In this document: positions 7,968-20,800 of the stretch, piece after piece
How the letters are laid out: each line of letters starts with the position of its first letter
Numbering within the stretch: position 1 is the stretch's first letter
IMG/VR virus record: IMGVR_UViG_3300009159_000349
Coordinates: 1-22,492 of that record
DNA length: 22,492 nucleotides
Direction: 5' to 3' (one strand)
Source of the DNA: a virus
The notes under the pieces: model-generated
Database searches by the model: none
What the model was told of the DNA's origin: nothing
Seen by the model: the letters and a program-made list of their open reading frames with translations, nothing else
Translations under genes and position numbers: made by a program

Positions 7968-8345
7968 ATGGCTACCTTTATTGGATTTAACACACAAAAC
8001 CAACCCAAGAAATTTACCTTGGTGGATCAGGAATTAATCAAACGCGATTTGCTGAATGCATTTAACATACGCCAAGGTCAACTGGTAGGCAGGCCCGAAG
8101 TTGGAACCAACATTTGGGACAATTTGTTTGAAAATCAATCTGATCAGTTGCGCACAGTGCTAACGAACGAAATACAACGAGTGGTGGGATTAGATCCCAG
8201 AATTCAGTTGACCAGTTTAGAGATATTTCCTCAACAAAATGGCATTCTTTTGCAGGTAGGACTGACATTTGTGCCCAGTACCGATGCGCAGCGACTGGCC
8301 TTGTTCTTTGATCAGCAAACGCGCAGCGCCAGCTATGTCACTTAA
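7968..8345 (+). CDS. 25: baseplate wedge protein gp25 (sheath initiator)
   Basis: 125 aa, against 132 in T4. The family core is complete: LIKRDLLNAF near residue 24, GRPEVGTNIWDNLFE (41-55), then LTNEIQRVVGLDPRIQLTSLEIF (65-87) and a final strand pair. The DPR triplet stands where the family has its conserved EPR motif, so Glu is replaced by Asp. gp25 sits at the top of the wedge, contacts gp6 and gp53, and offers the beta-strand on which sheath polymerisation starts. It follows the spike gene by 10 bases and lies 45 bases before gp6, the usual pairing. Confidence 0.9.
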   Translation: MATFIGFNTQNQPKKFTLVDQELIKRDLLNAFNIRQGQLVGRPEVGTNIWDNLFENQSDQLRTVLTNEIQRVVGLDPRIQLTSLEIFPQQNGILLQVGLTFVPSTDAQRLALFFDQQTRSASYVT

Positions 8346-8364
8346 CACAGCCGTTTATTTTCAC

Positions 8365-8372
8365 AATAAATA
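8365..8372 (+). promoter_or_regulatory. T4-late-like promoter box (AATAAATA) before gp6
   Basis: AATAAATA in the 45-base gap between gp25 and gp6 matches the T4 late consensus TATAAATA at 7 of 8 positions. It ends 18 bases before the gp6 ATG, leaving room for a short leader (ACAACACCACACTACT), though that leader shows no ribosome site. No -35 element is evident. Confidence 0.45.
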
Positions 8373-8390
8373 AAACAACACCACACTACT

Positions 8391-11300
8391 ATGGCCAAAT
8401 CCACTAGACAAACTGCAATTTTCGGGGTAGAAGACTGGAGAAGAATCTACCAAACCTACCGCGAAGCTGACTTTCAGAGCTATGACTTTGAAACCTTGCG
8501 CAAGAGCTTTGTTGACTATTTGCGCCAATACTACCCAGAAACATTCAATGACTACATTGAATCTAGCGAATTTATTGCCTTGCTGGACCTCATGGCATTT
8601 ATGGGGCAAGCCATGGCGTTTAGAAATGATCTAAACACCAGAGAAAACTACTTAGACACAGCCGAACGCCGTGATTCAGTGGTTCGTCTTGCCAACCTTG
8701 TGAGCTACACTCCCAAGCGTAACATTGCTGCGTCAGGCTACTTAAAAGTTTTTTCGGTACAAACCACAGAGAATGTCACAGACATCAACGGTATTAACCT
8801 AGCCAATGTCACTGTGAATTGGGCCGATCCTACCAACCCCAATTGGCAAGAACAATTTACTGCTATCATAAACGCCAGCCTGGTAGATAGCCAGCGTGTG
8901 GGCCGTCCAGGTAATCGAACCACAATTTTGGGTGTACGCACCGACCAGTACACTGTTAATCTAGTGCCAGGATTCTTGCCGGTGATACCTTATACTGCCA
9001 CCATTGATGGTATCAGCATGCCTTTCGAAGTGGTGTCAAGCACTGCTGTCAACAAAGAATTTGTTTACGAACCTAGTCCTAGACCCAACGGTGAGTTTAA
9101 TGTGTTGTTTCGCAATGACCAACTGGGATTTGAAAGCGCCAACACTGGATATTTCTTTTATTTCAAACAAGGCACATTACAAAATCAAGATTTCAACTTG
9201 GCCGAGCGTGTGAGCAATCGCACTGTGGATATCAACATTGAGGGCGTTAACAACACTGATCGTTGGCTGTACCAACTTGACAACGTGGGCAGTATTTCCA
9301 AGGAGTGGACCTATGTGCCTAGTGTGTATGCTGCAGCGGCCGAACAACAAATCACAAGTCCACGAACAGTTTATAGCACTAGCAGTAGAACCAACGACCA
9401 AATCACATTGAATTTTGGTGATGGTGTGTTCTCGGCCATACCAGTGGGTCAGTTCCGTTGTTATGTGCGTTCATCAAATGGTTTGCAATACATTATCAAT
9501 CCAGAAGAGATGCAGGCTGTGCAAGTGCCTATCAGCTATGTGAGCCGTACAGGTCAGTTACAGACTATTACTTTTACCTGCGGTCTTACTACACCAGTTA
9601 GCAATTCTCAGCCACGAGAAACCATTGCTGAAATCAAGCAACGTGCACCAGCTCGTTACTACACACAGAATCGCATGGTCAACGGTGAAGATTACACCAA
9701 CTTTCCGTTCACTGCTTACAATTCAATTATCAAAAGCGCAGCATTGAATCGTAGTGCCATTGGTACAAGTAGATATCTTGAACTGGTGGATCCCACCAAC
9801 AAGTATTCAAGCACAAACATTTTTGCCAGCGACGGTGCATTGTATCAAAGTCTTACATTGCCTACCTTCTTGTTTACTTTTGCTACCACCAATGAGATCA
9901 ACAATGTTATTGTGAACCAAGTACAACCTGTGTTGGCTGGTTATGAAATGCAACAGTTTTACTATGGTTACTTTCCACGTGTGAGCCTAAGCACATTGCC
10001 AACCACTTGGCATCAAAGCACCACACTGGCCAATGAGACCACTGGATATTTTGTCAATGCTCTGGGTAATCCTGTGAGCATTGGTACTTACAGCAGCAGT
10101 AATCTCAAATACATTGTGGTGGGAAGTTTGGTAAAATTTGTTCCACCCGCTGGTTATTTCTTTGACGCCAACAACAGATTGGTAGCAGGCCTACCAACCC
10201 AACCCAATGAAAAATTAATTATCTGGGCCAGTCCCACTGGCGTGGTATTAGATGGTACCAATCAGGGACAGGGCAACTTTAGCAATGGCGTGGGACCTGT
10301 GACACTGAACAACTTTGTACCCACCGGTGCCATAGCCAGTGAAGTAATACCGCTGTTTGTGACCGACTTGCCCACTGCATTTGAGCAAAGCATGGCCGAG
10401 CAAGTGTTGCTTCAACGCAATTTTGGCATTGGCTATGACAGCCTGGGCACAATTACCGGTACCCCAGGTACCTGGTACTTGATCACCAGTACCAACCTAG
10501 ATCAAAACGCTGCCTGGAGTCAGGTCAATGCTGGCAGCACAGCAGGTGTTAACAACGATGCTAGTTGGCTAGTACAATTTGTCACAGATGGTGTGACTTA
10601 CACAGTGACATCGCGAGCCTTGGATTACTTTTTTGGCAGTGTGATACAAACAAGATTTTTCTACTATGGTGGCGAACCAATTTTTGACAGCAGAACAGGC
10701 ACTGTGATTCGCGACTATGTAAATGTGTTGAAAACCAACAGCAGACCCGACAGTGCATTGCCTCAAAACACAGATATTCGACTGCGCATTGCAGGACAGC
10801 CTGTGCTAAGTGATGGTTATGTGGATGATTATCAAGTGCTAGTCACATTTGAAGATTCAGACAGCGACGGTGTGCCTGATGATCCCGACTTCTTCAACGA
10901 GATTGTGGCACCCAACGTCAACCCCACACAGAAACTGGTGTTTTTCCAACGCATAGTAGATTTTGATAACTTACAACGCTATGTGCTGATTGACAGTGGT
11001 ATTGTTAATTCCGACTACGCAACTAAAAATGATATCGAACTGGTCAAGTTACAGTATGTGTCAGGACAGATTTTTTATGCCTACAATCAGACTACCACAA
11101 TAGATAACTATACATTCACCGGCACCTTTTATCAACTGTTGATTGCCACAGATGGATCCAGATACCTACAGTTGCTCACAGACTACATTGCGCGAACTGG
11201 TCGTCAAGACCTAGCTTTTCAATATCGTCACAACAGTCCGTTGACCAGCAGAATTGATCCTGCTACCACAAACATCATTGACGTTTATGTGGTCACACAA

Positions 11301-11843
11301 GAATACTATATTCAATATCAAAATTACATCAGAGATGTCACAGGAACTGTGCCAGAACCCACACCACCTACCATTGATGAACTAAACACTGCCTATAGCG
11401 GATTACAAGATTATAAAATGTTAAGCGACACAATGATTCTAAATTCTGTGCAGTTCAAACCATTGTTTGGTAACAAAGCCCAACCAGATCTTCGTGCCAC
11501 TATCAAAGTCATCAAAGCCTTTGACACCACTGTCACAGACAGCGAAATCAAAAACTTGGTAGTCACTGCTATGAATGATTATTTTACCATTGACAAATGG
11601 GACTTTGGCGCTACATTTTATTTTTCGGAACTGGCAGCATATATCCATCAACAAATAGGCACTGTGGTCAGTTCAGTTGTATTGGTACCAATCAATCCTC
11701 AAAAGAGTTTTGGTGATCTATACGAAATTAGATCCGAACCCAATCAAATATTTGTCAACGCTGCCAATGTAAACAACGTTGAAGTCATCAGTGCGCTGAC
11801 CAGCACTAATATCCGTACCGCACCTGGTAGTGGAGTAATTTAA
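8391..11843 (+). CDS. 6: baseplate wedge protein gp6 (J-like), enlarged
   Basis: 1150 aa, against 660 in T4 gp6. The N-terminus is strongly diagnostic: IYQTYREADFQSYDFETLRK (19-38), YLRQYYPETFNDYIESSEF, then DLMAFMGQAMAFRNDLNTRENYLDTAERRDSVVRLANLVSYTPKRNIAASGYL, as in gp6 of marine T4-like phages. The C-terminal third (1030-1150: DLRATIKVIKAFDTTVTDSEI, FYFSELAAYIHQQIG, SFGDLYEIRSEPNQIF) is the conserved part shared with P2 gpJ-type wedge proteins. The middle (about 500-850) is extra and holds beta-rich stretches plus an acidic loop DSDSDGVPDDPD at 822-833. gp6 dimers form the inner iris ring that opens on contraction. Its TAA overlaps the next ATG by one base (TAATG). Confidence 0.9.
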   Translation: MAKSTRQTAIFGVEDWRRIYQTYREADFQSYDFETLRKSFVDYLRQYYPETFNDYIESSEFIALLDLMAFMGQAMAFRNDLNTRENYLDTAERRDSVVRLANLVSYTPKRNIAASGYLKVFSVQTTENVTDINGINLANVTVNWADPTNPNWQEQFTAIINASLVDSQRVGRPGNRTTILGVRTDQYTVNLVPGFLPVIPYTATIDGISMPFEVVSSTAVNKEFVYEPSPRPNGEFNVLFRNDQLGFESANTGYFFYFKQGTLQNQDFNLAERVSNRTVDINIEGVNNTDRWLYQLDNVGSISKEWTYVPSVYAAAAEQQITSPRTVYSTSSRTNDQITLNFGDGVFSAIPVGQFRCYVRSSNGLQYIINPEEMQAVQVPISYVSRTGQLQTITFTCGLTTPVSNSQPRETIAEIKQRAPARYYTQNRMVNGEDYTNFPFTAYNSIIKSAALNRSAIGTSRYLELVDPTNKYSSTNIFASDGALYQSLTLPTFLFTFATTNEINNVIVNQVQPVLAGYEMQQFYYGYFPRVSLSTLPTTWHQSTTLANETTGYFVNALGNPVSIGTYSSSNLKYIVVGSLVKFVPPAGYFFDANNRLVAGLPTQPNEKLIIWASPTGVVLDGTNQGQGNFSNGVGPVTLNNFVPTGAIASEVIPLFVTDLPTAFEQSMAEQVLLQRNFGIGYDSLGTITGTPGTWYLITSTNLDQNAAWSQVNAGSTAGVNNDASWLVQFVTDGVTYTVTSRALDYFFGSVIQTRFFYYGGEPIFDSRTGTVIRDYVNVLKTNSRPDSALPQNTDIRLRIAGQPVLSDGYVDDYQVLVTFEDSDSDGVPDDPDFFNEIVAPNVNPTQKLVFFQRIVDFDNLQRYVLIDSGIVNSDYATKNDIELVKLQYVSGQIFYAYNQTTTIDNYTFTGTFYQLLIATDGSRYLQLLTDYIARTGRQDLAFQYRHNSPLTSRIDPATTNIIDVYVVTQEYYIQYQNYIRDVTGTVPEPTPPTIDELNTAYSGLQDYKMLSDTMILNSVQFKPLFGNKAQPDLRATIKVIKAFDTTVTDSEIKNLVVTAMNDYFTIDKWDFGATFYFSELAAYIHQQIGTVVSSVVLVPINPQKSFGDLYEIRSEPNQIFVNAANVNNVEVISALTSTNIRTAPGSGVI
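10854..10889 (+). other. candidate calcium-binding loop in gp6
   Basis: Codons for DSDSDGVPDDPD (residues 822-833) give the spacing D-x-D-x-D-G-x-x-D-D, as in thrombospondin type 3 and EF-hand-like calcium loops. It sits between two hydrophobic strands (YQVLVTF and KLVFFQRIV). Metal binding is not shown by the sequence alone. Confidence 0.4.
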
Positions 11844-14800
11844 TGGCCAGTGTACGCACAGTAGAACTACTGCCAGAGATTTTTCAGACTGACACCAACA
11901 AGATGGTGCTGGGCGCCACACTGGATCAGTTGACACAAGAGCCTAACTTCAAAACCATTCAAGGTTATGTGGGACGCAGTGTGGGTCCTGGGGTAAATCC
12001 CAATGACAAGTATGTAACCGAACCCACTGCCACCAGAACAGATTATCAACTAGAACCCGGCGTGATCAGCCTTGATCCAGCCAATGTTCAAAGTATAACC
12101 AATGCCATAACCTATCCTGGCATGATTGATGCATTGTCTTTGCAAGGCGCCAATACCACCAAAGCAGATAGACTGTTTACCAGTAATTACTACACCTGGG
12201 ATCCGTTTATTGATTTTGACAAGATGGTCAACTACAGTCAATACTACTGGTTGCCTTCTGGTCCAGATGCAGTGGATGTGTTTGCCGGCACAGTGCCGCT
12301 AACTGACAACTTTGTGGTCACACGAGCCAACGGTGTGTACACATTTTCTGGTGTGGAAGGAGATAACCCCACACTGACCTTGGTTCGTCAAGGCAACTAC
12401 ACATTTCAAGTGGCACAAAATGCCACAGAAACTGTAAACTTTAGAGTTACCAACCGAAGCAATAATGCTTTCTTGATTGACGGTATTGCCAACCCAACAT
12501 TGACCTTGGTACGTGGCAATACCTATGTGTTTAATTTGTTGTTGACTGGCGACTATAAGTTTACCATTCAATCAACTCCGGCATTCAATGTTAACAATGA
12601 TTATAATGATGGTGTGAGCCGTAACAGTAGCAGTGCAGGATTACTGACATTTACAGTGCCTCAAGATGCACCCGACACCTTGTATTACAGCAGCAAAAAT
12701 GAATTTTTAATGGCCGGTACATTTAATATTGTCAACGGTACTCCGGGCACAGGTCCTGGATTTTGGATTCAAACAGATCCAGGTGTCAATGGTCGATTGC
12801 CTTATGCTCCCAACATCAGCAGCAGAGATGTGTTGGGTGTGATCAATAATGGTGAAGATCTTGGCACAGTAACTTTCAATGTGCCCTTGGCCACAGCACA
12901 GAGTTTTTACTACAATCTCACTGACATAGGTAGTGTAGATTTGATAGTGGCTGATTTGCAGTTTGATCAGATCAACAATGTGTTTGTGGATCAATTTCTT
13001 GCTGAGTATGGCGGCATTGATGGTATTAGAAATCTCAATGGTCGTACCTTGGTTTTTCTCAATCAAATTCCCGATGCTCAGGACGGTGGTTGGCTAGTTA
13101 CCACACAGTTTGACCCATTAGCACAAGACTCGGCCAACAACGGCTTGACTGGTAGCTATGATACTACCACATTTGATCAAACCACACCCATAGACGATGT
13201 AGCCCTGCGCTACAGTGTGTGGCAGATTCAATATGTACAGGCCGTGGGCGGCAGTTATTACATGAAGCTGGTCAGTGTTGAGGCGGTCAACAACCTGGAA
13301 AAATTCAACATATTGTATGGTGATGTTTACGCCAGCACCAATTGGTATAAAAATTCCTCTGGATATTTTGAACAGATTCCGCTGTTGACTGCTGCAAAAA
13401 ATTTACTGTACTATCAAGACGGTACTGATCCTGAGATTTTTGGTCAAATAAGACTGATTGACCAAGTGGACGCCGGAGTTCTTAATGTTGACGAAATTAT
13501 CGGCAAAAAGAACTATACCAGTCCCAATGGAGTGGCATTTACCAATGGTCTCAAGGTACAATTTATTGGTCAAGTCACGCCTTCAAGTTATGCTGGCAAC
13601 CAGTATTATGTAGAGGGTGTGGGCGTAGCAATCAAATTGCTGCCGGTGACCAATTATGTGACCCCTGAGACCTATACCGAGAGTGCAACTGTTCCATTTG
13701 ATAGTACACCGTTTGATGTAGGCAATTTTGATGCCAGTTTGAATCAACCTCTGGTACCAGACTACCTGACCATCAACAGAGCCAGTCCTGATCTCAATGC
13801 TTGGACACGCAGTAACCGATGGTTTCACGTTGATGTGATCAACGCAGCAGCTCAGTACAACAACATCCTTCCTGTGTTGGACAATGCTTACAGAGCCAAA
13901 CGACCTATTCTTGAATATCGTGCTGGTACCAGATTGTACGACTTTGGTACCGAATCTAAACAACCAGTTGACATAATTGACTTTTCTGTGACAGATGCAT
14001 TCAGCACCATTGAAGGCAGCACTGGTTATGGCACAGACGGATACAACTTTACAGATGGTACTCGTGTTATCTTTGCCCGAGATGCTGACCCAGATGTACG
14101 AGACAAAATTTATGTGGTGCAGTTTATAACACCAGATACTGTGCCACCCCTGATTGCAGAACCTATTATTAACTTGACTCCTGCCACTGATGCTGATGTA
14201 CTATTTGACAACACTGTGGTCTGTCTCAGCGGTCAGACATTGCAAGGAAAAAGTTTTTGGTACGACGGCGTAAATTGGATCAAAGCACAACAAAAAACCG
14301 GCGTAAATCAAGCACCGTTGTTTAATGTTTATGACTCAGCGGGTATAAGCCTCAGTGATGCCGTAAAGTATCCCAGCTCAACATTTGTGGGCAGTAAACT
14401 GTTTTCCTATGCCATAAACGCCAGTGGTGTCACTGACCCTGTGTTGGGTTTTGCGCTACGTTATCTCAGTTTGGCCAATGTGGGCGACATCGTATTTGAC
14501 AACAATCTTTACACTGAAACATTTACCTATGTCAAAAATAAAATAACAACCACCGACAACATCAGCATAGGTATTGTGCGCCAATATGCATCACGCACTG
14601 TGTTTGAAAAAGAACTGGGATGGCAACCAGCCATAACCAAAGGTTACACACGACAACAATTCAAATTCACCTATGATGGTCGTCCGTTGCAGTTAGACAT
14701 AGCAGTTTTACCCAATGGTGCCATTCCAAGTGTGCAGGTGTTTGTGGGATCAGTTTTTGTAAGCCCTGGTGATTACACAGTGTCCACTACCAGCAATTCC

Positions 14801-17800
14801 ACCACAATCACACTTAACAACGTTTACATTCCGGGCGATGTGATTGAAGTGGTAGTGATCAGTGATCAAGCCAGCAGTGTGGGATTTTATCAGATTCCCA
14901 GTAACTTAGAAAATAATCCCTTAAACGTTAATAGTCCGTATTTTACACTTGGTACAACAAGAGCTCATTATGACACTATGGGTCAAAACTTGTTGGCCCT
15001 GGTGGGACCAATCAACGGTGCTAATAATAGTAGAGACCTAGGTAACATTGGTCGTTATGGCGAAAACATTGTGCAACAAAGTTCGCCACTGACCTTGGCT
15101 GGTTATTTCATGCGCAGTGCAGATTATAACATTTTTGCTGCCCTGAGCTTTAACGATCGAGAGTACACCAAATTCAAAACACAGTTGTTGGACACAGTTG
15201 TTCAAAACGACTACATTAACATGACTGTGCCAGAAATTCTCAACAGTGCCATGGCTGAAATAGTAGAAGGGCGCAGCAGTCTCAATCCATTCTACTGGAG
15301 TGACATGGTACCCACTGGTAGTGTGTTTGCACAGAGCAGCACTACAATTACACCCATCAGCACTAATGTATTTTCCACAGTTCAAACCTATAACTTTACC
15401 AGCTCAAATTATCTTGGACTGTTGGTTTATGTAAATGACATACTGTTACAAATCAATTACGAATACACTGTGGCTGTGGATGCACCTAGCCTGACCATTA
15501 CTGCTCCACTGGCAGTGGGCGATGTGGTTCGTATTGAAGAATACAATCCCACATATGGTAACTATGTGCCCAACACACCTACTAAGATGGGTTTGTATCC
15601 AGCATATCGTCCCAGAATTTATGTTGATGATACCTATGTTGAAGCTAGATTGGTAATTCAGGGTCATGATGGCAGTATCACCGTGGCCTTTGGAGACATT
15701 AGAGATGAGATCCTGTTGGAATTTGAAACAAGAATTTTCAATAACTTAAAGATCAAATCTGCTATTCCATTACCAGTGGTAGAGGTAGTGCCAGGACAAT
15801 TTAGAACCACAGACTATTCACTGAATGAAATCAACAGCATTGAATCCTCTAGTTTCTTGAGCTGGATTGGTTGGAACAATTTAGATTACAAAACACAGAC
15901 TTACTTTGCCAACAACCAATTTACATGGAATTACAGTGCAGCCGGCAACAAACTCACCGGAGACAACACCAGAAGCGAAGAGCCACTGCTGGGTGCATGG
16001 CGCGGTATTTATAATTATTTTTACGACACCGATTCGCCACAAAGCACTCCATGGCAACTGATTGGCTTTAGTGAAAAGCCCACTTGGTGGAATGATGTGT
16101 ACGGTCCAGGACCATACACTAGCGATAACTTGGTGTTGTGGGACGACATGGCACTAGGGTTGGTGGCAGATCCTATTGTACCTTATATTCGTCCAGAGTA
16201 TGCAAGACCCAACTTACAACAGGTCATTCCCACAGGCACAGAAGGTCAACTGCTGAGTCCATTTGAAAGTGTGGTAGGCTTGTATGACAGTACCCAATGG
16301 CAAAAGAGTTGGGTGTTTGGTGACAACGGTCCCGTAGAAGCATCGTGGCGCAAGAGTTCCAGTTATCCATTTGCCATCATGCGCATGTTGGCCTTGACCA
16401 GACCTGCAGAATTTTTCAGTTTGTTTGCTGATCGCGACCTTTACAAATACAACACTGAATTTGGTCAGTACCTATACAATGATCGTTACAGACTGGATGC
16501 CAATGGTGTTGAGGTTTATGGCAACGGTGTCAGCAAAGCCAGTTATATCAACTGGATTGTGGATTACAACCAACTGTCAGGATTGAACAGCACCGACCTG
16601 CTCACAGCCGACTTGAAGAATCTTGATGTGCGTCTGTGCTACCGTATGGCATCATTTACTGACAAACAGTATCTCAACATCTACACTGAAAAATCCAGTC
16701 CCAATAGTACAAACAGCAGCTTGTTGTTACCGCCAGAAAGTTACAAGTTACTGGTCTACAAAAACCAACCATTTGATCGTGTGGGCTACAGTGCGGTTAC
16801 TGTGCAAAGATCGGGCACTGGTTATGCTGTGATTGGTTATAGTTTGCAAAATCCCTATTTCAATATCTTGATCAGTAACCCCAGCGGCAAAAAGCAACGA
16901 ATCAGTGCCGGTGGTTCCACTGTACTGGTTCCTATAGAGTATACCAAGAACGTGGCTCAAGTGCCCTATGGCTATGTGTTTGCCAATGCCACCATGGTTG
17001 TGGATTTCTTGTTGAGCTATGGTGCACTGTTGGCCAGACAAGGATTGATGTTCGATGGTGTAGAAAATGGCTATGTGCTAAACTGGAATCAAATGGCACA
17101 AGAGTTCTTGTACTGGGATAACCAAGGTTGGGCAGATGGTGCCATTATCTGTTTGAATCCAGCTGCAGCCATACTCAGCGTGAGCCGCCCACAAAGTATT
17201 GTGGATTCGGTCACTGTGATGACTCCTGAAAGTCTAGTGCTAGATCAGAATCGTCAGGTGGTGCCAGCACGTGATTTGGTTATTACGCGCCTGGGCAACG
17301 ACTTCAGTGTGCGCACAGTGACCAATCAAATTATTTCGTTCCTGGATGTTAAATTTACCAGTTATGAAACCATGGTGGTCTTAGACAATGTCAGCATATT
17401 CAATGACTTGATTTACAATCCTGCTACCAGTGCCCGTCAAGGTAGAATTTATGTGCGTGCCACAGTCAGTGCGGAATGGAACGGTCAACTAGATGCCCAA
17501 GGCTTCATACTGAACGATCTTAACACCATCAAGGAATGGCAGCCCTATAAGAAGTACACCAAAGGCGAAATCGTTCTTTACAAGCGAAACTATTGGAGTG
17601 CACAAGACATTGTGCAGCCCAGTGCCGAATTCAACAGCTCGCAGTGGGTCAAGAGTGACTACACAGCCATACAAGGTGGCTTGTTGGCCAACCTGCCCAA
17701 CAAGAGCAACGAACTGGCCAACAGCTACGACACATTCAATGCCAACTTTGCAGTGGATCAAAATCTCTTTGCCTATGGCTTGATTGGATTTAGACCCAGA

Positions 17801-20800
17801 CAGTATATGAGTGCCTTGGACCTCAGCGACACCAGTCAGGTCAATGTGTATCAGCAGTTTATCAAAGACAAAGGCACAATACTCAGCGTTGACTTGTTTG
17901 GTAATGCCAATCTTGGCAAAGAAGTTGCTGAATACTATGTGCGTGAAAACTGGGCAATCTTACAGGCCACTTATGGTGCCAATGCCAACAAAACATTTAT
18001 TGAATTTCAGTTAAACCAGGCCTTACTAAGAGCAGATCCGTCAGTGTATCAAGTAATTGAACCTGCTCAACCCAGCTTGGCAGATCAAACTGTTTTATAC
18101 AGCAAGGTATGGCGCACTGGTCGCCCACTGTCGTCGCCCAATATCTTTACCACAATCTATCCAGAGATCACAGACACAGCTTTACCCAGTGCAGGTTATG
18201 TGAACATAGATGATGTAGACATCACTGTGTTTAATTTGGCCAGCAACTTGAATCTTGATGCAGCCACTCTTGAAACTGTAGGCATAGGCACCACTATATG
18301 GGCAGCCAAGATAAACGATTATGATTGGGGTATCTACCGCTGCAGCCCAGTACCAGGTCGTATTGAATCTGTGACCAGCAACCTAAATGGCACCAGCAGC
18401 GTGGTATTCAGTCAAACACATGGACTATCAGTTGGCGCTGTGGTCATATTAAAGTATGTGGATACCCAAGTTGATGGCGTGTATCGAGTGCTGGCAGTAC
18501 CCTCTATTAATACAATTACCATTGACCTAACATTTACCAATACTGTAGTGGCACAAGGTCTGGCCTTTTTCTTACAGACACAACGAGTGGCCCAGGCCAG
18601 CGATGTGATCAACTTGCCTTATGCCCAAAGCCTGGTTCCTGGTGCCAAAGCCTGGGTTGATAACAACGGATCTGGACATTGGGAAGTACTAGAAAAACAA
18701 GCACCCTTTGTGGAAGGTGCAGTATTGAGCGCCACGGTTCCTGTGTCCAACAGCGGCTTTGGATCTAGTGTTGCTCAAGGACAAAACAATCTTTCGGCCT
18801 TGATTGGTTCGCCCACCGACGGTGCTGCTGGCGCGGTTTATACATGGTTACGGGATCAAACCAATCAGTACATTCAAACCAACATATTGACATTAGGAAC
18901 CACAAGCACAGCAGGTTATGGTAATGCAGTCAAAATTGGCACCAATACATGGGCAGCGGCCGGAGCCAGTGCCAGCAACAGCAGCCAAGGTTATGCGGCA
19001 GTAATCTATCGCCCAGCACAAAGTAACGTTTTTGATCAACGACAACTATTGGTCGCACCAGATCAAAATTTTGGAGCTGGTGAATTTGGTTATGATGTTG
19101 CTATCAGCAGAGATGAACGCTGGATGTACATTGGTGCACCTGGCAACAACACTGTGTATGCCTATGGTCGTGTAGACATTGATGAAAATCAATATGTGAC
19201 CTATGTGGGTGATGGCTCAACCGTAGTTTATAATTTCTCAGATTCTATTTCAATTACCAATGGCGAGCAACTGACTGTGGTGGTCAACAATGTGGTGCAG
19301 GTATATGGCATTGATTATACAACTACAAGTACCAACGTGGTGTTTGTAACAGCACCAGTACAGTCCTTACCAATTTTGATTAGACGCAGAACATCGTATC
19401 AACTGGATAAAAACACCTACTACTCAATCTCGCAAAACGCCACTTCTGGTGGAGGCAGTGGAGCCAAGTTTACAGTGACCAATCTCCGTGGTGTATACAC
19501 CACAACATTAGTGTCAGGTGGTACTGGTTATGCCAATGGCAATACTGTCACAATCTATGGTGCAAACATAGGTGGCGCAACACCTGCCAACAATCTTGTT
19601 ATAACTGTGACTGCAGTTGATGGCGGTGCAATCACTGCATTTACTACCGCAGGCAGTGGTATCAGCAATACCAGCATCTTTACTATCACTCCTTACTTGG
19701 CCACAGTGAGCGATATATTCTCGTTTACTGTGACAGTGAATGGAGACTTACAAAGACCCTTCCAAGACTACAGTTTCAACACAGACAGTGCGCTGTATGC
19801 AGATGAAATTGTGTTTAACAATGTGCCTGCAGCAGGAGCAAACATTGTTGTAACTGCACTGAGTTATTTCCAGTTTGTGCAAGCAATCACAGTGTCAGGA
19901 TTGAGCAACACTGCTAGATTTGGCAACAGCGTGAGCACCACCACAGATGGTCGTCAAGTGTTGATTGGTGCGCCCAGTGACAGCACTACCAACTATGCCA
20001 ACAGCGGTGCAGTGTATGCATTTGATCGCAGTGTGATTCGTTACATTGTGAGTGATCCCACTACATTAACCTATGCATTGCCTGCGGGATGGCAAGAACC
20101 AGTGTCAGTGGTGTTAAACAACGAATTCTTAGTCAACAGCGCACAATTCCTTGATGGTACATTCAGTGTGGTAGGTAACAATGTGGTGCTGTCTAGTTCA
20201 CTGACCTTGGCTGTGGGCGACATTATTGAAATTGAAAGCAATATATTCCGTCAGGTACAAAAGTTTGCTGCTGGCTCACCAACTCAAGCAGCAGGTTTTG
20301 GCACTGTAATCAACGTGTGCCCCACAAATTGTAGCGTATATGCCAGCTCGCCATTGGATGGGTCAGTGTTGCCTGATGCAGGTAGCGTAGACCGCAGAAC
20401 CAACCAGGCAAGATTGTATGGAGTGATAACATCCACTGTATCCAATGCTGCGCTGACCCCGGGCAACACAATTCGCATCAATAACACACCGGTTACAGTA
20501 CCCAATGCTCCAGATAATACTGTGGATGGCCTGGCCGCTGCTATCATAGCAGCAGGAATACCCAATGTTACTGCCACAGTCAGCAACGGTCTTTTGACCA
20601 TCAGTGTGATCAATCTAGCTGCGGCCGATGAATTCAACCGACTCAGCGTGTTACCAGGAGTGTCGGGCACAGCGTTTGCAGATCTAGGTTTTGAACCCTA
20701 TGCATTTGCTCAAACCATTGTAAGTCCTAATCCTGTGGATTTTGCCTACTTTGGTCAGAGTCTCAACATCGATAGTAGTGCATTAACCTTGGTAGTAGGT

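Noticed and set aside
13583-13963. Minus-strand frame of 126 codons, and others antisense to the giant gene
   Set aside because: They are shadows: the plus frame is continuous across them with coherent motifs, and the antisense translations are Cys/His/Ile-rich without domains.
20284-20670. Minus-strand frame of 128 codons with a membrane-like look
   Set aside because: It is antisense to propeller blade 5 and its insert, where the plus frame gives clear motifs; no ribosome site was found.
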